A DNA stretch of 40,143 bases from Archangium sp. (GCA_016792935.1 JAEUJS010000030.1:1-40143), one strand, 5' to 3'; shown: positions 16,911 to 25,923, counted from the first letter of the stretch. Program-made: numbers and translations. Notes: generated by a model not told the origin, from the sequence alone.

Positions 16911-18838
16911 GACTTCTTCAACATCGCACGGGCGACGAAGAGGCAGATGATGGCGTTCACCGCGAGCCACGGAATCGCGAGGAACGTGAAGGGCAGCCAC
17001 GACAGCGCCGGAGCGCTCGCCCAGATCGAGTAGCCGAGGATCGCCGCGAAGCCGAGCGAGAGGCCGCCGATGATCGGGCGGATGCCCTTGAACTTGATCG
17101 CGAAGATCGACGCGATGCCCGGAATCAGCGCGCTGTAGACCAACGGGTTCGCGAGCGAGCCGCGACCGAAGATGATCTTGTTGAGCCAATCGGGAATCGG
17201 GAGCGTGATGAGCGAGGTCACCGCGCTCGGCTCCGCCGCGTACTGGATGAAGAAGGCGCCGACGGTGGTGAACATCAGCGGCACCAGGAAGCCCGGCGAC
17301 GCGAGCACGTTGAGGTAGCCCGGGCGCTCCTTGCGGCCCAGCGTGAGCAGGACGAACGCGAGCAGCGCCGCGCCCCAACCGAACACCTTCCAGTTGGTCG
17401 CGCTGTAGGAATACAGCGTCACGTCGTTGCGGGTCGGACCGAAGCGGCCGTCGACGTCTTGCACCGCCTGCACTTCAGGAGGCAGCAGCTCCGACGCATC
17501 CGCCATGCGCATCTTCTTGAGCGCATCGAGCGCCGCCCTGGCGTCGATCACGCCGTGTCCATACTGATCGCTCCAGCCCTTGCTCCCCTCCGGCGGGTGC
17601 GCGCTGATGACGATCGCCTTCTCGACCTGATCAGGATTCTTCGCGCCAGCCGCGTAAAGCAGCGCCGCGAGGCCCGCGACGTGCGGAGTCGCCATCGAGG
17701 TGCCCTGGTACGCCGCGTAGACCGACTGCGAGACGTCCTGCGGGTCGATGGTGTTCTGAATGATGCCGGCCGCCTGGCCCTGCGAGGTGTCGCCACCCGG
17801 AGCCGCGATGTCGAGTTCCTTGCCGAACGACGAGTACGGCGCGCGCTTGCCCTGAGGACCGACGGCCGCGACGGCGAACGAGCCGGGGTACGCAGCGGGG
17901 AACTCGACGATGCCGCGACCACCGTTACCGGCGGCGCACACCACGACGACGCCCCTGGCGCGCGCGTAGGCGACGGCGTGCTCCATGACGTCCGAACGTC
18001 CACCACCACCGAGCGACATGTTGATGACCTTCGCTCCGTGATCAGCGGCCCAGCGGATCGCGTCCGCGATGTCGGCGGTGTTGCCCGAGCCGAAGTGGTC
18101 GAGCACCTTCACCGGCATGATCACCGCGTCGAAGGCCACGCCGGCGACGCCTTCACCGTTGTCGGTGGCCTGCGCGATCGTTCCGGCGACGTGCGTGCCG
18201 TGACCGTGATCGTCATTGGCGTGCGCGTCGTCGTTCACGAAGTCCCAGCCCTCCTGGAACTTCTGACCGTCGAGATCCGGCACCACTTTGAAGTCGTCGT
18301 GGTTTTCCCAGGCGACGCCGGTGTCGAGCACCGCGACGACGACGCCCTTGCCCGTCGACATCTCCCACGCCTGGGGCATGCGGATCATCTTCAGGTTCCA
18401 CTGCTGGGCGAACATCGGGTCGTTGGGGATGAAGCCCTCGCTGTCCTTCGCGTTGACCGGCTCGGCGTCGGACGTGCTCACCGTCATCAGCGGCTCAGCG
18501 ACCTCGACCCTGGGGTTCGCGCGGATCTTCGCGAGCAGTGAGTCGAGCTCGAGCCCATCGATGGAGCCCGTGGTGATGCCGTCGAGCGGGCCTTCCTCTT
18601 GCGAGTTGAAGGTGAGGTCGATGCCCCAGGCTGTTTCCATCGAGTCGATGTCGGCCTGCGTGGTGCCATCGACGAAGTCGACGACGATGCGGCCGGGCAC
18701 GCGCGCTGCGGGATCATCCGCGAGGTCGGCTGTCGTGTACGAGGGTCGCGTCAGGTCGACCGCTTCCTCAGTACTCGCGTCACGGGTACAGCCAACGACG
18801 GCCAGCACGGCGCACGTCAGGGTCAGAAGCTTTCGCAT
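16907..18838 (-). CDS. Subtilisin-like (S8) serine protease, lipoprotein with polytopic membrane tail
   Basis: Envelope protease of 643 aa. The N-terminus is a lipoprotein signal (MRKLLTLTCAVLAVVGC, lipid Cys 17). Residues 45-125 look like an inhibitor-type propeptide (RIVVDFVDGTTQADIDSMET). The S8 domain has all catalytic residues: Asp 172 in AVLDTGV, His 213 in HGHGTHVAG, oxyanion Asn in CAAGNGG, Ser 381 in GTSMATPHVAG. After about residue 460 come five or six hydrophobic helices ending LFVARAMLKKS, so it is anchored at both ends, which is unusual for the family. Ribosome site GAGGAC lies ahead of ATG 18838. The stop overlaps the small gene at 16910. Confidence 0.92.
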   Translation of the reverse strand: MRKLLTLTCAVLAVVGCTRDASTEEAVDLTRPSYTTADLADDPAARVPGRIVVDFVDGTTQADIDSMETAWGIDLTFNSQEEGPLDGITTGSIDGLELDSLLAKIRANPRVEVAEPLMTVSTSDAEPVNAKDSEGFIPNDPMFAQQWNLKMIRMPQAWEMSTGKGVVVAVLDTGVAWENHDDFKVVPDLDGQKFQEGWDFVNDDAHANDDHGHGTHVAGTIAQATDNGEGVAGVAFDAVIMPVKVLDHFGSGNTADIADAIRWAADHGAKVINMSLGGGGRSDVMEHAVAYARARGVVVVCAAGNGGRGIVEFPAAYPGSFAVAAVGPQGKRAPYSSFGKELDIAAPGGDTSQGQAAGIIQNTIDPQDVSQSVYAAYQGTSMATPHVAGLAALLYAAGAKNPDQVEKAIVISAHPPEGSKGWSDQYGHGVIDARAALDALKKMRMADASELLPPEVQAVQDVDGRFGPTRNDVTLYSYSATNWKVFGWGAALLAFVLLTLGRKERPGYLNVLASPGFLVPLMFTTVGAFFIQYAAEPSAVTSLITLPIPDWLNKIIFGRGSLANPLVYSALIPGIASIFAIKFKGIRPIIGGLSLGFAAILGYSIWASAPALSWLPFTFLAIPWLAVNAIICLFVARAMLKKS

Positions 18839-18959
18839 GTGAAGTCCTCGCACGAGGCTAACGAACGACTGAAACAACGATTGGATCTGTGCAGAAGTTC
18901 CGGCTTTTCCACTGCGAAGAACTTTGAAGTCCTTGAAAGAACTGTGTCTTGAGACTGTC

Positions 18960-19628
18960 CTAAACGCCCGATGTCCCGCCAGTCCCCTGCCCGGTCAGGT
19001 CGCTCAACAGAGAAGCAACCGCCTGGCCAACCATGGGCAGATTGCGCTGGTAGGTGCGGTTTGCTCCGGGAATCAAGGTGAAGCGGCCGTCGAGGCGTTC
19101 CAGCACCGCGGCCCAACGCCCTCGTTCTTGGGAGGAATCGTGTTCGGCGACCACGACGCCCAGTGGCCACGTGACCTTTTCACGCGACTCGAAGTCCGCT
19201 GGACGCGCGAGTGAGGGGTTGATCAAAACCAGTCCGGCGATCGCTTCCAGCTCGATCAATTTGAGCGCGATCGCGTCGGAGGCGCCGATCGTCGCGATGA
19301 ACGGCGCAGCTCCACCCGTGTTCTCGCGCGCGAGATCCATCGCGGCGCGTGCGTCGTCGAGCCAGTCGCCGGGAGATTTCGAGACGGCTCCCTGACTTCC
19401 TCCGACGCCGCGGAAGTTGAAGCGCAAGGTCGGGTGCCCCGCATGCGAGATGGCGTACGCGAGCTCAGCGCCGACCACGTGATCCATGCCTCCGCCTTCG
19501 ATCGGTGGAGGCGGCAAGACGAGCAAGCCAGGCCGCTTCTCTCCGCGATGCGACACGCCTTCCAGCACCAGCCCGTTGGTGAGCTGGATCAGCGTGGGAC
19601 GCTCGAGGAATTGGCCCTTCAGAACCAT
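18960..19628 (-). CDS. Alpha/beta hydrolase-like protein (COG2945-like), catalytic His missing
   Basis: Soluble protein of 222 aa with the framework of the COG2945 predicted hydrolases: PPPPIEGGGMDHVVGAELAY, then PTLRFNFRGVGGSQG, and a WLDDARAAMD helix. The nucleophile elbow reads IGASDAIAL, so Ser is kept but the usual GFSFG is changed. At the site of the catalytic His, where relatives have GADHFF, this protein has GANRTY, replacing both Asp and His. It may be a non-enzymatic binding protein or a divergent enzyme. I chose ATG 19628, preceded by AGGGGGC. It begins 41 bases after the terminator of the upstream gene, so it probably has its own promoter. Confidence 0.72.
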   Translation of the reverse strand: MVLKGQFLERPTLIQLTNGLVLEGVSHRGEKRPGLLVLPPPPIEGGGMDHVVGAELAYAISHAGHPTLRFNFRGVGGSQGAVSKSPGDWLDDARAAMDLARENTGGAAPFIATIGASDAIALKLIELEAIAGLVLINPSLARPADFESREKVTWPLGVVVAEHDSSQERGRWAAVLERLDGRFTLIPGANRTYQRNLPMVGQAVASLLSDLTGQGTGGTSGV

Positions 19629-19668
19629 CGCAAAGCCCCCTGGGGCGACGCCGTTGGGTAGCGAACCA

Positions 19669-19703
19669 GAAAACAAAACGGGAGCCCGTTGCCAGGCTCC
19701 CGT
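19669..19703 (-). terminator. Intrinsic terminator for the lipoprotein gene
   Basis: On the minus strand, a perfect 9-bp stem (ACGGGAGCC and its complement, forward 19678-19686 and 19695-19703, 8-base loop) is followed by TTTTGTTTTC. It lies 33 bases after the stop at 19736. Confidence 0.88.
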
Positions 19704-19735
19704 CGAGTTCGAAGCTCAGGTGAGCTCCGCGAGAA

Positions 19736-20329
19736 TTACGGGTTGTTGTTGTACACGGTCAGGTGCTGCGCCTCGATGCGACGCGCAACGAAGTTGACCT
19801 GCGAGGTGCACGACGCGGCATCGGCCGGCGACGCGTTGCCCGTGGGGCAGTCGATCATGCCGCGGATGCAGGCGTACTGCGCGTTGAGGTTGATCGTGCC
19901 CGTCGGCGCGAACGAGTAGTCGTTGAACTTCACCGCGATCTGCGTCTGGCGCGCCTCGGTGTAGTCGGTGCCGATCGGCTTCTGCTCGTTGCGGAGCGCG
20001 GCAAAGTTCTTGTCGGTGCCCTCGATGAGGTCGTTCACGCGGATCGTCGGCGCGTCGCCGAGGTTCCAGGTCTGGGTGCCGAGGTCCAGGTACTCGGTCT
20101 GATCGACGCCGGCCCAGATCACCCACTCGTCCTCAGAGCGGTACGACTGCTCGGTGATGTTGCCGCGACCAGCGGGGAGGTTGTTGTTGCGGAAGCACGA
20201 CGGCACCGCGATCGTCCGCACCGGCGTCTCGTCGATCGCGACGCGGTAGATGCGGGGCTGGCCCTGGTTGCAGCCGACGAGGGCGAGCAACGAGAGAGCG
20301 GAGAGAGCAACGAGCTTCATGGAACGCAT
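19736..20329 (-). CDS. Lipoprotein of unknown function, 197 aa
   Basis: Outer-envelope lipoprotein: signal MRSMKLVALSALSLLALVGC with a clear lipobox, followed by NQGQPRIYRV. The mature part is beta-rich with many Asn, Thr and Gln, and four further Cys (SCFRN, ACIRG, DCPTG, SCTSQ) that could pair. I do not recognise the family. The start at ATG 20329 has AAGGGA 9 bases upstream; ATG 20320 is an alternative. It is a single-gene unit: a strong terminator follows, and 193 bases separate it from the methyltransferase stop. Confidence 0.82.
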   Translation of the reverse strand: MRSMKLVALSALSLLALVGCNQGQPRIYRVAIDETPVRTIAVPSCFRNNNLPAGRGNITEQSYRSEDEWVIWAGVDQTEYLDLGTQTWNLGDAPTIRVNDLIEGTDKNFAALRNEQKPIGTDYTEARQTQIAVKFNDYSFAPTGTINLNAQYACIRGMIDCPTGNASPADAASCTSQVNFVARRIEAQHLTVYNNNP

Positions 20330-20522
20330 TTGAGATTTCCCTTTGTGAGTACTGCGGCCTTGTTGGAACCGGCGCCGTTTGGCCCACGACCCGGGCGAAG
20401 TCAATTCACTTCAAGTGGGGTTTCGGCCCCGAATACGTGCCCCTTCGCGGGACAGGACACGTTTGGTTGCCGATGTGTGCAAATCGAGTTCAGATTTTTC
20501 GCAGCCGCTCGGCCACGAAACC
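20330..20522. other. Intergenic region upstream of the lipoprotein
   Basis: This 193-bp gap must hold the lipoprotein promoter. On the minus strand a TTGACT (near 20400) is a possible -35, but no good -10 sits at 16-18 bp. An 11-base palindrome CACTTCAAGTG lies near 20407-20417 and could be an operator. No T-rich terminator for the methyltransferase gene is seen. Confidence 0.35.
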
Positions 20523-21719
20523 TCAGGAGGCCCGAAGTACGAAGAATTTCAGATATTTGCCTTCGCGAAACTGCAGGCGAACGGGGTGATCGGGAGGCTG
20601 GTAGCGTTCCTCGACGAGGGTGAGATCGACGTCGGCGTTGTACGCGCCTTCCTTCACGGCCTCAAAGAACGCCTCGCTCGAAACGCGCGCTGAACAGCTC
20701 GCGGTGAGCAGCAAGCCGCCGGGTTTCAGCACGGCCAGCGCCTGGCGGTTGAGAGACGCGTAGCCAGCGAGCGCGCCTTCGACGGCCTTCTGACTCTTCG
20801 CGAACGCAGGTGGATCGAGGATGACGAGATCGAACTTGCGACCCTCGCGCTTGAACGAGTCGAGGAGCTCGAACGCATCGGCCGCGAGGAAGTCGTGCTT
20901 CGCGGCAGGCAGGCCGTTGAGGGTGAAGTTCTCGCGTGCCAGAGCAATGGCGTCGGCGTCTTGATCGACCGAGAAGACGGACGACGCTCCACCGAGCGCG
21001 GCGTTCACCGAGAAGCCGCCGGAGAAACAGAAGCAGTTCAGAACGTCGAGGCCCTTGCTGATCCGCCGCACGAGGAAGCGGTTCTCGCGCTGATCGAGGA
21101 AGAAGCCCGTCTTCTGTCCCGCATAGACGTCGACCAGGAACTTCGCGTCGCGCTCGAGGATGGTGAGCGGCCGCGGAGCAGCGGGCCCGAAGAGCATCTT
21201 GCCCTCGCCCTTCCCTTCTTCCCCGTCGTCGTCGCGCCCGAGCTCGTCGCGGCCCACGATGCCCTTCAATTCCGGCAGCGCCGACTTGAGCGCCTCGAGG
21301 ATCAGCGGACGATGCGGCGTCAGCCCTGCGCTGTACAGCTTCAACACCGCGACGCCGTCGTAGAGGTCGACCACCACTCCGGGCAGCCCGTCACCTTCAC
21401 CGTGGAGCAGGCGGAACGCGTTGGTGCCGCTGAAGTCGATCAGCGATCTCCGCGAGTCGAGCGCTTCCTTCACGTGCCGCGCGAAGAAGTCTTGATCGAT
21501 CGTCTCGCGTGGATCGGTGGTGAGCACGCGCACCGCGATCGCCGAATACGGATCCCAATAGCCGCGGCCTGCGAAGCGGCCGTCGTCGGTGAGATCGACC
21601 ACGCTGCCCGGCGGAATCTTGGGGAGGTTCTCGATCGCCTTCTTGAACACCCACGGGTGGCCCGCGCGAATGTGGCGGCCGAGGCCGGGACGCACGGCGA
21701 CTTTCACGAGGTGGCTCAC
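20523..21719 (-). CDS. rlmI: RlmI-like 23S rRNA (cytosine-C5) methyltransferase
   Basis: Class I SAM-dependent methyltransferase of 398 aa. An N-terminal PUA domain (AGHPWVFKKAIENLP, VDLTDDGRFAGRGYW) binds RNA. The C-terminal Rossmann domain has VLNCFCFSGGFSVNAA for SAM and FDLVILDPPAFAKSQ as the catalytic motif, plus a Cys in LTASCSARV. E. coli RlmI makes m5C1962 in 23S rRNA; exact target here is inferred. An acidic, Gly-rich insert (GRDDDGEEGKGEGK) near residue 165 is unusual. Start is GTG 21719, overlapping the phosphatase stop as GTGA. Confidence 0.88.
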   Translation of the reverse strand: MSHLVKVAVRPGLGRHIRAGHPWVFKKAIENLPKIPPGSVVDLTDDGRFAGRGYWDPYSAIAVRVLTTDPRETIDQDFFARHVKEALDSRRSLIDFSGTNAFRLLHGEGDGLPGVVVDLYDGVAVLKLYSAGLTPHRPLILEALKSALPELKGIVGRDELGRDDDGEEGKGEGKMLFGPAAPRPLTILERDAKFLVDVYAGQKTGFFLDQRENRFLVRRISKGLDVLNCFCFSGGFSVNAALGGASSVFSVDQDADAIALARENFTLNGLPAAKHDFLAADAFELLDSFKREGRKFDLVILDPPAFAKSQKAVEGALAGYASLNRQALAVLKPGGLLLTASCSARVSSEAFFEAVKEGAYNADVDLTLVEERYQPPDHPVRLQFREGKYLKFFVLRAS

Positions 21720-22528
21720 GAGCGTCTCTTCCTCTTCCTCTTGCTCTTCACGATGGCGTCGGCGACCTCTCCGAAGCCTTTGCCTTCACGCGCGCGCGTC
21801 ACGAACTTCGGGGGCGTGTCGATGGAACCGAGCACGTCTTTCACGTTGGCCACTCCAATCGAGAGCGGGAACGCCTCGAACATCGGAGCGTCGTTGAACG
21901 AGTCACCCACGTACACGTAGCGGCGCTCGTCGTCGGAGATGGTCTTCTTCCACTCGGTCTTCACGAAGCGCTTCACCGCAGATCGCTTGTCGAAGTCGCC
22001 GATCCAGCAGTTCACGTGCACCGACGAGCGGACAGCCTGAACTCCGCGCGCTCTCAAGAATGCCTCGAGCTGATCGGCCGCGGCGTGCCCGAGCGCGACG
22101 TCTTCCGCGTAGTCGATGGCGAGATCGACCTCGGTGTACGGAGAATCTCCGCTCAACTGCGCGCCCTTCACCTTCGCCATCGCGGCGTCGACGTGCTCGA
22201 TCAACTCACGGCGCGTGCGGGCCCGTTCCTTCTCGCTCTGCGCGTAGACCTTCTCGAGCTTGTCGCCGCGCCACGCAAAGTGGAGACCGCCGTTCTCCAT
22301 GATCGCCCCGGCGACGGGCCACTGGCGCGCCCACGCTTCTCCCCAGCCCGCGGGGCGTCCACTCACCAGCACGACCGGGACCTTGTGCGCCTGCAGCCAC
22401 TCGATCGCGCGCAGCGTGGACGAGGTCAGCTTGCCCTTGGTGGTGAGCGTGCCGTCGACGTCGGTGAACACCGCTTCGACCGACGAGAGATCGGCCTCGT
22501 GCACTGGGCGCATCGCTGTCACGGGCAT
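21716..22528 (-). CDS. HAD-IIB family phosphatase
   Basis: Soluble phosphatase of 270 aa. Motif I is FTDVDGTLT (nucleophile Asp about 23), motif II VLVSGRP, a cap domain spans about 85-190, and the metal motif is YVGDSFNDAPMFEAF. The order and spacing are those of HAD-IIB sugar phosphatases such as mannosyl-3-phosphoglycerate or sucrose phosphatase. The substrate cannot be told from sequence. A Lys/Arg-rich tail (KSKRKRKRRS) ends the protein. It is coupled to the RlmI-like gene by a GTGA overlap and starts 10 bases after the stop of the upstream gene. Confidence 0.85.
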   Translation of the reverse strand: MPVTAMRPVHEADLSSVEAVFTDVDGTLTTKGKLTSSTLRAIEWLQAHKVPVVLVSGRPAGWGEAWARQWPVAGAIMENGGLHFAWRGDKLEKVYAQSEKERARTRRELIEHVDAAMAKVKGAQLSGDSPYTEVDLAIDYAEDVALGHAAADQLEAFLRARGVQAVRSSVHVNCWIGDFDKRSAVKRFVKTEWKKTISDDERRYVYVGDSFNDAPMFEAFPLSIGVANVKDVLGSIDTPPKFVTRAREGKGFGEVADAIVKSKRKRKRRS

Positions 22529-22538
22529 CGCGCGCGCG

Positions 22539-23642
22539 TCAATACTGCGAGAGCCCGGCGATCTGCACGAGGAACTGCTCGACCGTCTCCTGCAGCGCTT
22601 CCGGCGGAGGCAGGCCTTTGCGCTGGTTGCGCAGGAACGCGTCGAAGTCGGGCGCGCGGCCGTAGAGCGTCATGCCGGCCTCGAGCGCTTCCTTGAAGGC
22701 GGCCAGTTTGTCTTCGGCGGTGAGCGCGTTCATCGCGCGCTCGAGTGAGAGCCCGACGCTGGCGAGGATTTCCTGATCGTGTTGCACCAGGATCTCGCGC
22801 TGGCTGATGCCCGCGAAGCCGTCGACGAACTCCACGAAGGGCTCGAGCAGCTCGAGGATCTCGATCTTGGAGGGCGCCCCACCGCCGATGAGCTGACGGA
22901 GCTTGAAGCGAAACTCGAGGATGCCCTTCTTGTCCTGCGCGCGGAGCGCTCGCCACGCCGCGGTGCGACCGAAGGCGTTGAGCTCTTTTTCCATCTGCTG
23001 CGCCTGCGCGAGCATCTCGCCGGGCTGCGCTTCGCCGACCTTGTGAATGCGCACGCGCATCAGGCGGCGCAAGTCGGCCGTCATGGTGCGCACCACGAGC
23101 GTCGCGGCGAGATCTTCGTCGTAGCCGGGCTCGACCTCGCGGCGCTTGCACTCACCGAAGACGCTGGCGAGCTCCCACACCAGCTTTCCGATGCGATCGC
23201 GGAAACGGAAACGGAAGGTCTGGAGCTCGGTGAGCAGGTTCCAGCGATCGCCGACCACGGACGGATCGCGGATGCGCATGCCGAAGTTCATCACCTCGGT
23301 CTTGAGCTCAGCGGCGCCGGTGTGCACGAGCGCTTCGGCGTTCTGCTGGCGGGGATCGACGAGCAGCTCTCCGGGCGGAAAGCTGGCCTCGGCCTGCGCG
23401 ACCAGCGTGTTCACCTCGGCGATGGTGCTGCCGATGATGGGAGCGACCTTTTCCCACATCGAGAGATCGGCCGAGCCTTCGACATCGGGCTCCTCGTACT
23501 GCACGAGATCGAGCTCACCCATCTGGCTGATGGTGCGGGCGGCAGCCAGACACACCATTCTCGTGCGCGCGCTGAAGTCTTGATCGACCTCGGCCGCGAA
23601 GAGCGTTTCGAGTTTGGCGGGGAGCGACTCCACTTCGAGCAA
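22539..23642 (-). CDS. Hypothetical helical protein, about 367 aa
   Basis: Family not recognised. The protein is predicted almost wholly helical and soluble, with charged amphipathic stretches (RRLMRVRIHKVGE, QAQQMEKELNAFGRTAAWRA). There is no signal peptide, membrane helix or catalytic motif. The start is uncertain: TTG 23642 or GTG 23633 are the only upstream codons that keep the good coding signal (LEVESLPAKLETLFAAEVDQ), and neither has a strong ribosome site. It leads the minus-strand unit with the phosphatase and the RlmI-like gene. The CorA gene diverges 48 bases away. Confidence 0.7.
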   Translation of the reverse strand: MLEVESLPAKLETLFAAEVDQDFSARTRMVCLAAARTISQMGELDLVQYEEPDVEGSADLSMWEKVAPIIGSTIAEVNTLVAQAEASFPPGELLVDPRQQNAEALVHTGAAELKTEVMNFGMRIRDPSVVGDRWNLLTELQTFRFRFRDRIGKLVWELASVFGECKRREVEPGYDEDLAATLVVRTMTADLRRLMRVRIHKVGEAQPGEMLAQAQQMEKELNAFGRTAAWRALRAQDKKGILEFRFKLRQLIGGGAPSKIEILELLEPFVEFVDGFAGISQREILVQHDQEILASVGLSLERAMNALTAEDKLAAFKEALEAGMTLYGRAPDFDAFLRNQRKGLPPPEALQETVEQFLVQIAGLSQY

Positions 23643-23690
23643 TACGATAGCGCCTGCATGAGCCGCCGAAAGATCTGATATCGCGCGGGA

Positions 23691-24650
23691 ATGCTGCGCG
23701 TTCGCGTGTACGACACGAGCAACGGCGCCCCACGCGTCCTCGATGGCGACGAGAGCTTGATCTCGCATCCCGGGCCCAAGTGGATCGACGTGCTCGAGGC
23801 CGACGAAGGGGTGCTCAACAAGCTGGGGGAACGCTTCGGTCTCCACAAGCTGGCCATCGAAGACTGTCTGCACCTCGATCAGCGGCCCAAGCTCGAGGCG
23901 TACGGCAATCACCAGTTCCTCGTGCTGCAGGGGTTTTCGACGCCGACCGAGAACTGGTCCGACCTCACGATGCATGAGCTGCACTTCTTCATCGGGCAGG
24001 ACTGGCTGATCACCGTGCACGACAAGGGGCACGACGCGATCGACACCGTGCACAAGCGCATCGACGCCGACCCGGTGAACACCTTCGGGCGCGGCACCGA
24101 CTTCGTGATGTACCTGCTGGCCGACGCGCTGGTCGATCGCAACTTCCCGCTCCTCGATTGCTTCAACAACGCGCTCGAAGATCTCGAGGAACGAATCTTC
24201 GCGGCGTTCCCTCCGCGCTCGATGTTGCAGGAGACGTTTCAGTTGAAGCGCGCGCTGGTGCTGGTGCGGCGTGTGTTGTCTCCACAGCGCGACGTGGTCG
24301 GGCTCTTGTCACGCGGCGGGCATCCGCAGGTCAGCGAGAAGACCACGCTCTACCTGCGTGACGTGTACGACCACCTGGTGCGCATCTATGAGCAGATTGA
24401 TGCGGCGCGCGATCTGGTCGGCAACGCGGTCGATGCGTATTTGACACAGGTCGCGAATCGAACCGCCGACATCAGCAAACAGCTCACCGTGTTCGCGTCG
24501 ATCTTCCTGCCGCTGTCGTTCATCGTCGGGTTCTTCGGGCAGAACTTCGATGTGCTCAACCAGCCGATGTTCTTCTGGTCGATGCTGACGTCGATGATCC
24601 TCATCCCCGTCACGATGTTGTTCTGGTTCCGGCACAAGGGGTGGTTCTGA
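23691..24650 (+). CDS. CorA-family divalent-metal transporter
   Basis: Inner-membrane transporter of 319 aa. A large cytoplasmic N-terminal domain (KWIDVLEADEGVLNKLGERF, LAIEDCLHLDQRPKLE) is followed by a long helix and two C-terminal membrane helices (about 260-280 and 292-310). At the pore the usual GMN is GQN, in FFGQNFDVL; some CorA relatives vary at the Met, so ion choice (Mg, Co, Zn) is open. The C-terminus ends in basic RHKGWF as expected. Start is ATG 23691. Its stop shares one base with the next start (TGATG). Confidence 0.9.
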   Translation: MLRVRVYDTSNGAPRVLDGDESLISHPGPKWIDVLEADEGVLNKLGERFGLHKLAIEDCLHLDQRPKLEAYGNHQFLVLQGFSTPTENWSDLTMHELHFFIGQDWLITVHDKGHDAIDTVHKRIDADPVNTFGRGTDFVMYLLADALVDRNFPLLDCFNNALEDLEERIFAAFPPRSMLQETFQLKRALVLVRRVLSPQRDVVGLLSRGGHPQVSEKTTLYLRDVYDHLVRIYEQIDAARDLVGNAVDAYLTQVANRTADISKQLTVFASIFLPLSFIVGFFGQNFDVLNQPMFFWSMLTSMILIPVTMLFWFRHKGWF

Positions 24651-25417
24651 TGGTGCACTTCGAAGATCGAGGTGAAGGCGTGCCGGTGTTGTTGTTCCAC
24701 GGCTTCCCGTTCACTTCGGAGTCGTGGTGGCCGTTGCTCGAGTCGCCTCCGAAGGGCGTGCGGGTCATTGCGCCCGATCATCGGGGCTTCGGCCGGTCTG
24801 AGCGCGTGACGGCTGGGTCGACGTCGACGATGGATCAGCTCGCGGAGGACGGCTTCGCGGTGCTCGAGCATCTGAAGATCGATCGCGCGATCGTCGGCGG
24901 GCTGTCGATGGGCGGCTACGTCGCGATCGCTGCGACTCGGTTGGATCCCGGGCGGGTGTCGGGGCTGTTGCTCGTCGACACCATGTCGCTTGCGGATGAC
25001 GAGGCTGGGAAAGCGCGTCGTGCTTCGGTTGCGGCTGACGTCGAAGCGAACGGTGTCGTTGGGCTCGCAAGCGGGTTGATGCAGAAGTTGTTCGGTGCTG
25101 GTGCGCCGGCCGACGTTCGCTCGCGGATCGAGAAGATGATGCTGGCGCAGGATCGCAACGCGGTCGCTGCTGCGTCACGCGGCATGGCGTTGCGGTCTGA
25201 CGGGAAGGACATCCTCAGTCGGTACTCTGGGCCTTGCGCGGTCGTCGTCGGTGCTGAGGACGTGATCACGCCCTTAGAACGCGCGAAGACGATGCATGAG
25301 TTGGTGAGCGGGTCGTCGCTGCACGTCGTGCAGGGGGCCGGACATCTCACTCCGCTCGAGAAGCCGGCTGAGTTCAGCGCCATCGTTGAGCGATTCGCTC
25401 GCAGCCCCTCGCTTTGA
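24650..25417 (+). CDS. Alpha/beta hydrolase
   Basis: Cytoplasmic alpha/beta hydrolase of 255 aa, with all usual parts: oxyanion HGFPFTSESW, substrate strand APDHRGFGRS, nucleophile elbow GLSMGGY (Ser about 88), acid in VGAEDVITP, and catalytic His in GAGHLTPLEKP. The substrate is unknown; esterase, lactonase or haloperoxidase-like roles are all possible. The ATG at 24650 overlaps the CorA stop, so the two are cotranslated. It ends 37 bases from the convergent lipoprotein at 25455. Confidence 0.88.
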   Translation: MVHFEDRGEGVPVLLFHGFPFTSESWWPLLESPPKGVRVIAPDHRGFGRSERVTAGSTSTMDQLAEDGFAVLEHLKIDRAIVGGLSMGGYVAIAATRLDPGRVSGLLLVDTMSLADDEAGKARRASVAADVEANGVVGLASGLMQKLFGAGAPADVRSRIEKMMLAQDRNAVAAASRGMALRSDGKDILSRYSGPCAVVVGAEDVITPLERAKTMHELVSGSSLHVVQGAGHLTPLEKPAEFSAIVERFARSPSL

Positions 25418-25454
25418 ACGTCTGGTGACGCGAGTCACGCTCGCTCTGTGGCCT

Positions 25455-25832
25455 TTACGGCTGGCAGGTGACGAGGTCGCCGCTCACCGTGCAGGTGCGG
25501 CAGGTGTTCGTCTTCACCAACTTGCCATCGCGGCACTCGAGCGTGCCCTGGCCATCGCTGGTGCACAGGCCCTTGCCCTCAGCCGACGACGCACACGCAT
25601 CGTTCTCGGCGTTGCCGGTCATGTCGCACTTCACGACATCGCCTTCGCGCTTGCAGCCATTGGGGCCCTTGCACGGGAGCGAAGTCCACGTGCCGACGCG
25701 GCACTCGAGCGCGCTCTGCGCCGACTCACACAAGAAGCCGGTGGTGTTGCACGTGGTGCCCGACATCGGCGAGCCACACGCGGTGAGGAACGAAGCAACG
25801 GCGGCGAAGAGAGCGAAGATCGGAAGGCGCAT
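25455..25832 (-). CDS. Cys-rich lipoprotein with two tandem repeats
   Basis: Exported lipoprotein of 125 aa: signal MRLPIFALFAAVASFLTAC gives the lipid Cys. The mature part has two copies of a Cys module of about 40 aa: ALECRVGTWTSLPCKGPNGC...VVKCD, then TLECRDGKLVKTNTCRTCTV...LVTCQ. The second copy is one or two residues shorter. Such ECR.G....PC....C modules occur often in myxobacterial lipoproteins (from memory); they are likely disulfide-linked. Function unknown. The ATG at 25832 is favoured over an upstream start because it begins the signal peptide. Confidence 0.82.
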   Translation of the reverse strand: MRLPIFALFAAVASFLTACGSPMSGTTCNTTGFLCESAQSALECRVGTWTSLPCKGPNGCKREGDVVKCDMTGNAENDACASSAEGKGLCTSDGQGTLECRDGKLVKTNTCRTCTVSGDLVTCQP

Positions 25833-25923
25833 GGTGGGCAGGTACTTCAGGCAAGCGGCCAAAGAGGCGGCGCACCATGTTCCACGCCCGGATCCGAGTC
25901 AAACGAAAGGCGCGTTTCGTCCA

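Noticed and set aside
25426..25445. GTGAC-GCGA-GTCAC hairpin between convergent genes
   Set aside because: Only a 5-bp stem and no T-run; too weak for a terminator.
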